From NCBI GenBank assembly GCA_037043015.1, contig CM073328.1, positions 62,001 through 126,000 of the forward strand: DNA of 64,000 nucleotides, given 5' to 3'. The position numbers were made by a program, and so were the translations under genes. A model generated the notes under the pieces. That model was not told where the DNA came from. It saw only the letters and a list, made by a program, of their open reading frames with translations, and searched no databases. Shown piece after piece: positions 1 through 11,741 of this stretch; the stretch's first letter is position 1, and the number at the start of each line of letters is the position of its first letter. The DNA comes from Bryum argenteum. Its lineage: Eukaryota; Streptophyta; Bryopsida; Bryales; Bryaceae.

Positions 1-1334
1 CCTCCCTTAGGTGCCGCTCTTTGTCCCTCTGTCGATTGTAAATGCTTTGCACCACATTCCTTCCATGATGGCCATGGCCGCACTTCTGTCGAGTCAGTTG
101 CTCCGCCAATGTCTGCTGTGTGTGTCAACTCCGGTGTCCTCGTACTCCGTGCGTGGCCTTTTTCTTTGGCGCTTGGTGCCGCGGCGTCCTTGACCGGCTT
201 GGTGGCGATGGCAATTTCCGACCTTTGGATTTCCACGAAGCTCGACATGGGAGGTAATCTGTTGTGCTCCTTGTGGTACCGTAGGCTTATTTGGATGTAA
301 GTGGAGAGGAAAGGCCCAATGGGGCTTGAGTAATCCGTGTACCTCACGGTGATTTTGCAATTCAATACGCGGTGGTCTTGAACAAGCATCCCCGCGATTT
401 ACTTTGGCTCTCGTGATCGCCGAAACAACAACTCTAATTGTCTTTGGTAAAATCTTTGTTGCGATTGCACTGCAATAGATTTGGGCGATGATACCGCGGA
501 TGCGAGCGAACCATGGCTCCTTGAAGATTGCGCCCGATCGTGTAAGTGTCGTAGCCCCGCCTTGTTCTTCGCTCTAACCCCGGCAACCTCTGCGCGATGT
601 CCGGCCTTGGGAATCCGCATTCTCTGTCCATTGTGTGAGCCCCGTGCCGTCCCCACCCATGCGATGATACGGGTAAGCCGCGGAAAATTGCACTGCACGC
701 CATCTACGGTACCGGTGGGGTAAGTGCCTCCCGCGGCTACTGGGGCGCCATTGTCTCAACAAATTGCTTGCGGTGGTTGATGTTGAGCCTCCAAGTTTTC
801 ATATCTTCCCAAAAACGATGCAACCCCGTGTTTTGTGTCCAAACTCCATCGATTCTGCTGCGCCGATCCGGAGAGCGCCGGCATGAAAAAGGGAGCCCCG
901 GGCCGGCCACGTGGAGTGAGGTTGCGAAGCGCCATGGAAACCGTGGATGGTGTGACCGAGAGGTCACGCAAGAAAATCGGAGCAATTGGCCGCGGGGACA
1001 AGGGATGGCGGCGCTTGTGAGCGAGAGTGAGCAGCGAGGCGGCAAGCGGTAGTGTAAAAAAGAGAGAGAGCGATGAGGGCGGTGCCGATTTTGAGCGATC
1101 TGTGGCTTCCGCGGTGGTGGGAGTTAATGTCGGCGGAGTGGGAGTAAGTCTTTGTCGGTGGCCATCGGTTAAGAGCCGTTTTGGCGGGCTGTAGTGGCTC
1201 CTTTGATATCCATGATGACTGTGTAGGTGACCGATGGGGGTCCGCCTTATTTTTTTTTGCTGAAGGTGCGGTGTCTAATCGTGCATGACGGCACCGATGG
1301 TCTTGGTCGTTTATGTAGGCCACTTGTATGTGAC
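1..1334 (-). pseudogene. G1 3' region, remnant of an extra ORF
   Basis: Between integrase and the missing 3' LTR lies over 1.3 kb with no long open frame. Short minus-strand segments (for example a DGTG...W stretch and an RIRGI-like stretch) resemble the extra 3' ORF of G2 (about 13024-13632) in the same order. I infer that both families carry an additional 3' gene and that this copy is heavily decayed. Confidence 0.5.
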
Positions 1335-4300
1335 TCACATGTAATATTGGGGTATTTGCCTCCCGCTATCCTTGCCATCCGTGATATCCATGTTTTGGTG
1401 CCTCTCTGCGACGCTTTTGAGGTCTTGTGTTGGTGTTTGTTCCTGTGCTTCCGAGGACAGTAAATTTTGTAATTGTCCCAGACTTATGGTTGGCTGGTGA
1501 TTCGTAGTATTGGAATGATATTTCTTTAATTTTGCCGCGTTAACTATGGTGGCCTGGGCGTCGTAGTTGTCATTATTTACCAAAAGTACTGTGTTATTGG
1601 GTAACACTAACTGCACCCTGTAGGGTCCATGCCAAATTGTCCCGAATTTGGCTTTCCTGATTTTTGGGTCTCTTGGGCACCATAGTACTTGATCACCTTT
1701 TTGAAATACCCGAGGAGGTTTAGTGCCTTGGAAATATTTTGCACTTAATGCTTGTCTTCGTAGGATATTTAGTTTAGCTTCTCCCCGGAATTCTTCAAGC
1801 CTGTGTAAATCGTCCATGCGGGTGCGAGGATACTGATGAGGTTGGTAATCACGTGGGCGCATGGATTTAAAGGTTGGCACAATATACTCTGTCGGTAACA
1901 ATGGCTGTGTCCCGTATACGAGTTCGAACGGGCTAAAATGGGTGGCCGCTTTTGTAGCTACCCTGTAGGCCCACAAAGCTGCAGGCAAACAGTCATCCCA
2001 GTCGACTTGGTTGGCGATCACGAATTTGCGCAACATTGTCGGATAGTTTTGTTGGTAGATTCTCGCTTGTCCATTTCCTTGGGGATAATAGATCAGATTG
2101 GTTGTGTTTGATGAGATGGTTGTCCATAAGGTCTTGATGACTGCATTGACGAAATGCGTGCCTTGATCCGAAACTATTTCCAAAGGGCACCCGAAACGAG
2201 TGATTACGTTCTCGTAGAGGAAAGTAGCGGTGACCATGGCAGTATTGTTGCGTAATGGTTTCGCCTCTACCCATTTGGTTGTATAATCTGTGGCAACCAA
2301 GATGTATTTGTATCCCTGTTTTGTTGCCGGTTTGATTGGACCCACAAAGTCGAGTCCCCATCTTTGGAACGGTCCCAGTGGTGGGATTGATTTTAGTGGC
2401 ACTCGTCCCTGATGCTGGAAATTGGTAGCTGCGGTCTCGCACGCGTGACAATTTTTGACATAGGTGTTGACATCTTTGTGTACCGTGGGCCACCAATACT
2501 TGGTCTGCTAATATCTTTTGGACCGTGGTCTCCGGTCCTTGATGTCCGCCTGCGGGGCCAGCATGGAGTGTGGTAATGATTTGATGTTGATCCCTGTTGG
2601 GCACACAGAGTCGTATCTCTAAATCGGTGCCTTTTCGATATAAATGGTTGTCTATCAGCGTGTATGGAAATGTGGTTCTCACGAAGCTGATTTTTGGGAG
2701 CTTGATCAACCCCTCCGGAATACTTCCCTGTTTTAAGTATTCCATGATGTCATATCTCCAATCTTTTTGAACCTCTGTGATGCCGCTGACATGGAGTTGC
2801 AGTGAGGCAGCTTGGATATAAGGCTCGTTAAAGGAGTCATCTATGCCTTCTTCGGTTTCGTTGGTGTCCCTGGAGAGATAATCTGCTACAATGTGGCGTT
2901 TTCCAGGTACAAAAACTACCTCGAAGTCATATTCCATGAGAATCATGATCCATCGTGCCACTCTTCCGGTGATTAACGGCTGATTTACCAGATAGGATAA
3001 ACTGTGGTGGTCTACCATGAACCGGAATTTATTTCCTAACAGGTAATGTCGGAATTTCTTTACTGCATACACCATGGCTAGCGCTTCTCTTTCCGTGGTG
3101 GAATAATTGCGCTCTGCTTGGTTTAGTAACCTGCTAGCGTACGCCACCGGTTGGTCGTGTTTACCATTGATGTTTTGTGCTAACATCACGCCCACGGCGA
3201 TTTTGGAGGCGTCTGTGTGTACGTGGAATGGCTTGGCCCAGTTGGGTGCTAGAAGGATTGGTGCCTCCGAGTACGCCTGCTTAATTTTGTCTAAGGCTGC
3301 CTGTGTTGCCGGAGTCCAATCTCGTGGATAGGAATAGCCTGGATGATTTAAGGCAGCTATTGGTGCCGTTAGATAGGCTAATTTTGCTATGTACATTCGA
3401 TTGAACTGTGATATGCCAAGTAGTCTTTGGACGCCTTTTTGGTCTCTGGGTGGGGTCATATCTAGGATGTCCTGTATTTTAGATGGATCCGGGAGTTTGC
3501 CATACTTGCAGACGATATATCCCAAGATGACTCCTGCAAAAAATAGGAACATACATTTGTCGGCATTGAGGCTCACCCCGTTTTCCCTGCAGGCCTGAAA
3601 TATCTGTCTCAGCTGGTCAACATGGTCTTGCATTTGTCCGTAAACGGTGCCGTCGTCTAGGTAAATCCGGAAAAATTTCTTTAGATAAGGACGAAAAATT
3701 AATTCCATGACACGTTGGAATGTCATAGGCGCATTCTTGGCTCCGAACGGCATTCTTTCGAATTGATATGGCCCCCACTCCGTGGAAAACGCGGTTTTGT
3801 TTTTATCTTGCTCTGCCATTGCTACTTGATAATACCCTGAAAAACAGTCTAGGAATGAGTACATTTCGTGTCCTGCCACTTCATCGATGATTTCTTCCAT
3901 GTAAGGTAGAGGGTAGTGGTCTTTTTTAGTCGCTGCGTTGAGTTTGCGAAAGTCAACACAGATTCGTAAAGCGCCGTTTTTCTTAGGAATGATTACCATT
4001 GGAGACAACCATGGTGCCGAGTCTACCGGGGAAATAAACTTGGCATTAAGCAGTTTATCCAATTCTGCCTTGACCTTGATAGCATAGTTAGGATTCATTC
4101 GGTATCTACGCTGTTGGACTGGATGAGCGTTTGGTACCAAATCTATTGTGTGTTCCGCTATCGTCCTTGGTATCCCCTTCAAGTCTTCATGTGTCCACGC
4201 GAAGATATCATGGTATTCTTTGAACAGTGCTATGGCAGCTCGTTTGATGTCATTAGGAGCATCTGCGTTTATTTTGACATTTTTTGGCTCCTGTTCGGTA

Positions 4301-4962
4301 CCAAGGTTGACAAGCTGTACTTGTTCTTTGGACCCATGTGTCCAGCCAGTTATCACTTGCTGACTTAGTGCTTTGGATGCAGGAGTGTTGTCAATGACGA
4401 CGCCTTCGGCAACTTCGGTGGTAAACCTGGAGGGAATATCAAGTGTATCTTCCTGGGAAACCACGCTGGCCAAGTGAATCTCGGCTAGCGGAATGAGATC
4501 AGGGTCGGCATGGAACACCAGGGCCTCTTGTTCATGCGTCAGTCCTTTACCCCATGCCGTACCAGCCTGGTGCCGTATTTGTTTGATTTTTTCTCTGGTA
4601 ATGCAACTGTCTACGGGGATTATCATAGTTTTCCCATATCTTCGGATCCTGATTTGATTTCTGGCCCAGTCATGAACCGCGTTCATGTCACGTAACCATG
4701 GTCGCCCCAATATCATAGGGAAATTGCTGCTATTTGGCATATCGATGACAACAAAGGTCGCCGGTGTTGAAATGCCATGAGTTGTGATAGCCACGGTGGC
4801 TAGGATTCCTAATGGTGTCACCGGGGCATCATTGGCCATTCGTAGGACAAAGCTATTTGTTGTTGGTCGTGGTAATCCCAACTGTTGTCTGAGGTGATCG
4901 CTGATTACATTAACCCCGGAACCCCCGTCGACCAGCACATTTCTTAATTGATGTTGTCCCAA
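1335..4962 (-). pseudogene. G1 pol region (PR-RT-RH-INT)
   Basis: Polyprotein of a Ty3/gypsy element on the minus strand. Visible in order: aspartic protease with VLVDGGSGVNV (about 4930), reverse transcriptase with LRICVDFRKLNA (about 3960) and the catalytic FRIYLDDGT (about 3665), RNase H with HVHTDAS (about 3220), integrase with a zinc-finger region (about 2430-2540), a DDE core containing [16 protein letters not shown] (about 2340) and a GPY-type C-terminal motif (WHGPYRV, about 1625). No chromodomain follows. Broken, about two or three interruptions. Confidence 0.93.
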
Positions 4963-6494
4963 TTGGATGTGTATATGATCTTTGCCTCGGTGTCGATGGT
5001 GGTTGCATTGATTTCCACGGTTGCCGTGGTCGTGGTCACGGTTTTGTGAATGTTCTGTATATATGTTTGAAGTTCGGGACTAATTTTGAGCAGATCTGCT
5101 AACGTGATTTTTACGTCAGTCTTTTCTAATATCTGCTGTAGGTCTGGGACTACCGCGGATTCCAAGTCGGCTTGTATTTCTGTTCGTAGATTGTGTAGTC
5201 TCTTCCAGTGCTGTTCCGCAAATGGTTTGCGGTGTTCGACGACATGGTTGTCTACGGTAGCCTTTGACCTGGTTGTTACTGCCGCAGTGCTTATGGTGGC
5301 GATGTTGGTACCGTGGACTTCGGTCAGAGTGACTCCTCCTCTCCTATTGCTGGAGCTCGGATCTGTGTTGCTGTGGTGGGCCTTGGTGTCTGAGGCAGTG
5401 CGAGTGTTGGCCCAGCGTTGTTTTAAAACTGGGCATTGGCCCCGTCGGTGATGGGGAGATCCACATTCCCAACAACCGTCATTTCGGCCAGGTTGGAGAG
5501 CATCCACATCGATTTCCTCTGGATACATGGCAGCGGCTTTGGTCCGTGTAGTCCTGGCATCATCGGATTTCGGTGTCGTATTGGAGAACCAACAGCGCCC
5601 TGCGTGAAGTTTTCCACACGTAACGCATGGGGTGAGTGTTGAGCGGGTGGTTACTCGGGTTGTTGGAAGTGGTAACAATGGTGTTTGAGATTTATCAATA
5701 GCGGTGAGCTCTCTGCTGATATCATTGGCCGCAGCTAGTATGTCTTGTAGTGTTTTCACTCCGCGGATGATAATGCCTTGCTGTATCCACGGTAATAATC
5801 ATTTCTTGAACCATTCGCACAGGTAGTCTTCCTCGGGTCGTTGACTGAGTTTGTCTGCCAATTGTTTGAATCTATCGTAGAATTTGTCAACGGGTTCATT
5901 TCTCTCCTGCTGAATGTTTCCTAACGCTCGGAGAATTTCGGAGCTTGTTTTTAGTTTTCTGAATTTCTGCAGAAAACTACGTTCCATTTCTTCCCACGTT
6001 GGTAACAAGTGCTCGGCCTCAAAGTCAATATACCAGTTGATGTGGTTGCCTTGGAGCGTGGTTCCGAAGATATTCTGTAAATCTTCCGTGCTGGTAACGC
6101 CGTTAGTTCGTGCTATTACTTTAAACCTGCGCACGTGCCAATCTGGGTCACCGGAGTCATCAAAAACTGGGTAAGGTATTTTTGGTAACTTGATGAGTCT
6201 GTCTCGTTCTTTGGATGTCATTGACGCAGCCATCATAGGATCGTTGGACGGGAGTTCTGATGGTCCTGCCATGGTGACTAGAGGTGGATTTGGGATAGTT
6301 GTAGACGTACCTATTCCCTGGAGATAGTGAGAATTTAGCAATTCAATCTTGGCATTGGTAGCATCATTTTTTGCTGCCAAATCGGTCATTTGCTGTTTCA
6401 TCCATTGGAGCAATTCTCTCATGGTATCCTGGTCATCTTGGGGTGCAGCCTCTTCAGGTTCTGCATTCTTCTCTGTTGCTTTTCGTGGAGGCAT
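4944..6494 (-). pseudogene. G1 gag region
   Basis: Retroelement nucleocapsid/capsid region, minus strand. It starts MPPRKATEKN, has a short N-terminal helical segment, then the retrotransposon-gag core with the typical WEEMERSFLQKF and PVDKFYDRFKQLADKL signatures. Downstream lies a CX2C-type knuckle-like region (CWECGSPHHRRGQC). It is closely similar to the gag of G2 (18000-19467). Broken: it lies in more than one reading frame. Confidence 0.85.
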
Positions 6495-6544
6495 GTTTCT
6501 TGTGCATTTATGATTTGATTGTTTTCGGGATGACTCAACATTCC

Positions 6545-6567
6545 ATCGGCAAAGATGGTCGCCAAAA
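6545..6567 (-). other. G1 primer-binding site region
   Basis: Directly inside the LTR the element strand reads TTTTGGCGACCAT. The same string occupies the same position in G2 (19561-19576). Plant Athila/Tat-like elements often have TTGGYG-type primer sites, which fits; the tRNA was not identified. Confidence 0.6.
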
Positions 6568-7352
6568 TGTTATCCTGGGTTACCGAGGATGGAATGCTTT
6601 ACGAGCTCATCGAGTCCGTTGATAGAAGAACGTGAATAGATGGGTGGCGGGCAAACTTGGTAGCGAATGGCCACAGAGGTGACTTTCTAGGAGTGAGGGA
6701 GTCTTTCTAAGTCAACGGCAAAGATTGTTAGTCGCCTTGGAGGGTGGCAGAGAAGGTGAACCGGTTACCGTGGGGAACCTCTCGGTTACGAGCGGGACCG
6801 GTGAAGTACGATGGACATGGAGCACAGGTGGTGGGTATGGCTGCGAGGCTCGGATGTCGAGCACGGGAGACCTAACCAAACTTACGGACTACCATGGGGT
6901 CTCGGTGTCCTCGGTGACGGTGTAGAAGTTTGGGGAAGGAGGACGGCGTTAGGCATTCATGGCGTCCCTGCAGTCATTGTTAGCCGCACAAGTGAAATGC
7001 CGAGTGAGAGGGAGACGAGAAATGGGAGAGAGTGTAGGCTCGGTGGCCTTTGTATTCATCAGATAACAAATGTAATACAATGGAGGGTGATGTTTCCACC
7101 AAGGGTTCGCTTCTACGGTGACTACAGAGAGTCCTCTCCCCTATTTTCTACTACTTTAAATACTACGGCACTCCTATGAATCTGGCGGTGCCCTTATCAC
7201 GGCTAGCGTGGTGGCGCATCGGTCTTCTGCCTCGGTTGCCTTGATCTCCTAGTTCGGCCGCTATCTCCTCCGTTGAGTGTGCCGCGGTGGTCCAGTGGCT
7301 GCTGTGGTTCCTGCTTGGTCTCCGAAGTTACCCTGTGACGTCAGCGGTAACA
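6568..7352 (-). repeat. G1 5' LTR
   Basis: About 785 bp, starting TGTTATCC and ending GGTAACA on the plus strand, so it has TG...CA ends. It abuts the primer-binding region shared in position with G2. The LTR of G2 has similar ends (TGTTAGCC...GGTAACA) but a largely different body, so the two are related families rather than copies. The right end is inferred from the TAACA terminus; the partner LTR is outside the window, so the target duplication cannot be checked. Confidence 0.75.
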
Positions 7353-7480
7353 GAATTTTTGTTTTATTAGTTCTCAAAAAAAATAAAAAAAATGCTCCAA
7401 ATCTTATTGTTATCTAGCGCCAATTAGCGCACTTGGCCAAATGCACAATTGCTTAATTGAGTGTTTAATATGATAAAAAA
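7353..7480. other. Short A/T-rich host stretch
   Basis: About 130 bp between the G1 LTR and the start of the segmental duplication. It has A/T runs and no open frame or RNA gene that I can see. Confidence 0.5.
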
Positions 7481-7616
7481 CATGTGGTTGGAGTTACACT
7501 TTGTACAAGTTTTCTCTTTAGTTGGTTCTATTCATAACATGTCTCCAAAGAAGATGTACAATATATATTCACCGAATTCTTCTTCATAAAGACCATTGTC
7601 AATGTCAACCAACTGT
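7481..7616 (+). repeat. Segmental duplication copy A, left fragment
   Basis: Matches 31717-31852 almost base for base (catgtggttggagttacac ... caaccaactgt) and stops exactly where the copia LTR begins. The same homology resumes at 21418 on the other side of C1. Copy B therefore preserves the pre-insertion site, with target sequence ACTGT at 31848-31852. Confidence 0.9.
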
Positions 7617-7927
7617 TGTTAGAAATTAGGTTGCTCGTAGTTTATAAGAGCAACTAATAGGTTTTAGAGTATGTTAGAGTAAGTAATAGAGGCTAGGTCT
7701 TAGTCCTCTAGGGTGTTTGAAGAGGGCTGGTCCTAAAAGCCTTAGAGAGACAAGAGAGGACTTAGCCTCTCGGTTATCCCATATTGTTTGTAGCACCATG
7801 TGTCTACCTATGGATACATAAGCAAGGGCTTGGAATGAGTATGTATCTCATTCAAGCATTCATTGCTCTACCTTGTGTGTAAGCTTTGATGTTTGTATTC
7901 TCTCTCACCCTCTATTGAGCTTCAATA
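7617..7927 (+). repeat. C1 5' LTR
   Basis: Starts TGTTAGAAATTAGG and ends GAGCTTCAATA, followed at once by GGTTATGGGCCCA, a plausible primer-binding site (tRNA-Met type by resemblance). Almost identical to 21107-21417. Confidence 0.9.
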
Positions 7928-8019
7928 GGTTATGGGCCCACTACTCTTGTGGTGAGGTTGAGTTTGAATACATTTGGAGGCTTGGAGAGGTCAAGGAGGT
8001 GTTGCACACACTTAGAGGG

Positions 8020-8170
8020 CTGATTTGCACTCCTTGGAGCTTTGGAGGAGCATTTGGAGCCATTTGGAGGTGTTTGCAACCATTTGGAGGTGTTTGGAGG
8101 TGATTTGAGGCATTTGGAGGCAATTGGAGCATTTTGGAGGTGTTTGGAGGTCTCTTGAAGGCATTGGAGG
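8020..8170 (+). repeat. GGAGG/TTTGGAGG simple repeat in C1 leader
   Basis: Degenerate short repeat of the type CATTTGGAGGTGTTTGGAGG repeated many times in the untranslated leader of C1. No coding function is apparent. Confidence 0.7.
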
Positions 8171-8452
8171 ATTGTGAGCTTCCCTTGTCTTGGTTAGAGT
8201 GTTTCTAACACAAGAAGGTGCTGATTTGCATTGATGGCTATCAAATCCTTTTGTTGAGAGTGGTTTTGAGCTTAGGAGTGTTCTTTGTGATCTACTTGAG
8301 TGCACTTGCGGAATTGAGGGCTGAATCTAGCTTTTAGGGTGCATGTGTGCACACAAGGGGCTGATTTGAGCATTTGTGGTGCAAGAGAGGTGTCTTGAGG
8401 CTCCTAAGTTGAGATTTGAGTGATTTGAGGTTCATGAAGCTTATTTGACATT

Positions 8453-8890
8453 GATTGAGGGCTAATCTAGTGTAGGGATTGCACAAGTGCTCATTTGGAA
8501 GCATTGTGGGCTGATTTGAGTGCTTAGAGGTGCAAATTGACCTTGTGTGTGTAGTAGACATCTATATCTAGTATTTGGAGGTCAAATAGCTTGAGTTTGA
8601 TCCAATTTGAGAGGGAGCAGGTGGATCTTGCTTGTTTTAGTGTAAGAGCAAGTGGATCTTGCTTGTTTGAGTAATTTGTTGATCTAGAAGCTTCTTTGAT
8701 ATAGATTGAGGGCTGATCTAGTGTAGGGAGTGCACAAGTGCTCATTTGGAGGCATTGAGGGCTGATTTGAGTGCTTTGAGGTGCATATACACCTTGTGGG
8801 TGTGGGGGAAGCCTAGATCTAGCATTTGGAGGTCAAAGAGCTTGAGTGTGATCTGATTTGAGTGGGAGCAAGTGGATCTTGCTTTTTTGA
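8453..8890 (+). repeat. Direct repeat of about 250 bp in C1 leader
   Basis: Two imperfect copies (about 8453-8640 and 8703-8890) that both run from GATTGAGGGCT...TCTAGTGTAGGG to GTGGATCTTGCTT. They lie between the LTR and gag. Leader duplications are common in LTR elements; this one makes the leader about 1.1 kb long. Confidence 0.75.
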
Positions 8891-9019
8891 GTGTTGGAGT
8901 GGCTTATTGTGCATTGTTGTGTGCACAAGTGTGTTTGCACACTCCTAAGGGGCTGATTTGAGTGTTTAGGTGGTAGATTTAGGTTGTTGGTGTTGTAAGG
9001 GCAGAGTTTGTGTCTAGCC

Positions 9020-10356
9020 ATGGCTTCTTTTGAGGGTGAGAGTGTAAGGGTGCTTGAAAAGTTCAATGGCAACAACTTCCACCTTTGGAAGTTTAAGATG
9101 AACTTGGCGCTCTCCGGGATGGACTTGTGGGAGATTGTTGAAGGCACGGAGGAGGCACCACCTTCTCATGCAAGTGACAAGGACAAGAAGGACTATCAAA
9201 GGAGGGTGAGGAAGGCCATGTCCATGATTGGGCTCAATTTGGTGGATGCCCAACTTGCTCACATCAAGAGTTGCAAAGGACCAGCGGAAGCATGGAGGGT
9301 ACTTTGCAACTTGCATGAGACAAGAAGCTTGGCCAACATCCTCTTCTTGAGGCGCAAGTTCTTCACAATCAAGATGGAGGAAGGGGCTGACTTGTTGGAG
9401 CACATCAACAACATCAAGGCACTTGCGGATCAACTTGCTTGCTTGGATGTGCCCATGAAGGAGGAGGATATTGTTATGACCTTGCTTGATAGTCTCCCAT
9501 CTTCATTTGAGCACTTGATAACGGCTTTAGAGACCTTGACCCTTGCTGACCTTAAGATGGAGTTTGTGGTGTCAAGGTTGATGCATGAAGTGTCCAAGAG
9601 GAAGGAGAGGGGTGCTCAAAGTGGTGAAGAAGCGTTGGTGGCGGCTCAAAACAAAGGGAGGATGCAAAATGAGCCAAGGTTGTGCTTCAATTGTGGCAAA
9701 CCGGGCCACATTGCAAGGTATTGCTCCAAGACAAGAAGGAGAAAGGGAGTGCCAATGTTGCAAGAAACAAAGACAATGAGGAGGAGTATGCGTTTGTAAG
9801 CGCCGTTGTTGCAAGCAAAGAGGAGATAAGGGAAGAGCATGCCTTTGCAAATGGAGATGGAGATGACAACAGCATTGACAAGTGGATCATGGATTCGGGA
9901 GCCACCAAGCACATGTCACCTCATAGGGCAGCATTTCAAACATATGAGGTAATATCACCACCACGAAATGTGCACTTGGGAGATGGTAGTATTGTGCATG
10001 CGGTCGGAGTTGGCACTATTGTTGAGGAAGTGAAGGTGATGGGAGTAAAGCACAAAATCAACATAAAGGAGGTTCTCCACATCCCAAAGTTAAAGAGAAA
10101 TTTGTTATCCATAGCAAAGCATGCTCTTAATGGCTTAAAGGTGGAGTTTGATGATGATGCATGCATTGTGAGGGCTGCAAATAGGAAGGTGATTGCTAGA
10201 TTGCCAAGAGAAGAGAGTTTATATCAAATGCCGTTCTCTATGTATGATATGGCCAATGTTGCACACCAAATGCCACAATCAGCGCCTTTGGAGCTACGCC
10301 ATAGGCGCCTTGGGCATTTGAATGTGAAGAATTTGAAGGTCCTTGAAAAGATGGTA
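9020..10356 (+). pseudogene. C1 gag-protease-preintegrase region
   Basis: Copia polyprotein start. From MASFEGESVRVLEKFNG it has the UBN2/gag core (W..W......NI..L..L), a CCHC zinc knuckle CFNCGKPGHIARYC (about 9684), the copia protease motif WIMDSGATKHMS (about 9885) and a GAG-pre-integrase HRRLGHLN motif (about 10305). G2 interrupts the gene shortly after that motif. Broken: about one interruption plus the G2 insertion and loss of the downstream RT part. Confidence 0.88.
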
Positions 10357-11207
10357 TGTTAGCCGGGGTCACGGTATGGAGGTGTCCGAGGTACGGGGAA
10401 GGGGAAGGAGGAAGGGTCAGGAGTATGAGAAGACCGAGGGGTGGTCTTCTACCAGGGGTACCCCAGGGGACAGGGTATGCTTGGGAACCGGCGTTGGGGA
10501 TACCCGTGGGTATCACAGGCAGGTTATCTCCGGGTCTAGGCCGGACTACTGTAGTCGTTGACTACACTCGTAATCACTTCAGTGATTGGAGCCGATCGGG
10601 GCAACCTACAGGCCGAGGGGGTGTCTTGGACCGACTGCAGCCCATGGTTACACTCGCGGCGGGGCGTCTCTGATCGGTGTGCTCACTCCTCGTCCTGGTC
10701 CATGGCTCAGTGTCTCCGTGGCGCAACAAGGAGCTGAGGAAATGGTTACACACAACCACGGCGTGTTCGTCCTCCTGAGACACACTTGATCCGAGGATTG
10801 CCACGGGCCTCGGCGTACACTGGTGTTAGAGCAGAAGAATAGAAGGGAAGAGGGAGAGTTTGGTGACTAGACAGAGTAGCGTAGAATCGAGCCCGTATTG
10901 CATTGCATTAGTGAAACTGCCGAATGGCTACAAGAGGTGTTTGCGGAAAGGGAGCACTCACGGCTATCACTACTCGTGCGATACTGCGACTAGTGTTTGT
11001 GTAATTCTATCACTATTTATAATAAAACCTAATCTTGCTGCGCTGTTGTTGCCTTAATTGCTTCTGCGTCCGCGGTCTCGATCCTCGTGGCCCCTGTCTA
11101 TCTGTGACACTGCACCCTCGGCCTCGAGCCCCGTAGCTGCTGTAACTCCATGGTCTCCCCGTGGCTTGGTCTTCGGTAATGATACCCGCATGCTATGGCG
11201 GGTAACA
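10357..11207 (-). repeat. G2 3' LTR
   Basis: 851 bp, TGTTAGCC...GGTAACA. Immediately to its right the element strand carries a purine-rich tract (aaggagggcaaaa), the polypurine tract. It differs from the 5' LTR mostly in small changes that sit at CAG or CTG trinucleotides. Confidence 0.93.
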
Positions 11208-11741
11208 TTTTGCCCTCCTTCGCAGAGTGCAATTCGTCCCGAATTGCTGTGTCAACGGCGTGTGGGGGCGGGCCTCCTGTTCGGCCTGGCATGTTCCCGG
11301 GGAAGCTGTCGGCCGCTGCGAGGGGGTTCTTCATCGTTGTGGATCCTTCGAAGTGCCTCGGCCACGGCTCGGTGTACCAGGACGTGGTTGCCACGGAAAT
11401 TGAGTGCATGGGTGTATACGTCAAACACCGTGCCTCCCAGTGTCCTGTTGCAGGCTGGGCATTGTCGGCCTTGGGCCTCGGGATCTGTATAATGCGCGGC
11501 GAGATCGGGATGCTCGTGGAAATATTTCAACACAAAGTGCATTGACTCCGTAGCCTCATCTCCGTCCTCGTCCGCGTTCTCGATGTTCCAACCCTCCTGT
11601 TCCTCCTGTTGGAGGAGGATTTGCCTGTGTCGTGCTAATGACAGGGGACATGGCCGCGTTCGTAATGGGGAAAACGTGGGTAGGGGTTCGGGCGTCATGG
11701 GTGATTACGCCCGTCGTGGCCGTGGGCACGTACCATCGGCG

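Larger units (their letters stand above)
1..7352 (-). mobile_element. Ty3/gypsy LTR retrotransposon G1, cut by window edge
   Basis: Fossil LTR retrotransposon read on the minus strand. In element order it shows a 5' LTR (6568-7352), primer-binding region, gag (4944-6494), pol with protease, reverse transcriptase, RNase H and integrase (1335-4962) and a decayed 3' region (1-1334). The 3' LTR lies beyond the left edge. The DGGSG protease motif, the integrase that reads like plant Athila/Tat types and the lack of a visible chromodomain point to the non-chromovirus (OTA) branch of Ty3/gypsy. It is broken, with roughly three or more interruptions in the coding part plus heavy decay of the 3' region. 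It is related to G2 across the whole coding part. Age cannot be set from LTR divergence because only one LTR is visible. Confidence 0.93.

Noticed and set aside
3107-5451. Plus-strand open frames across G1 pol and gag
   Set aside because: They are antisense shadows of the retroelement coding region and have no domain of their own.
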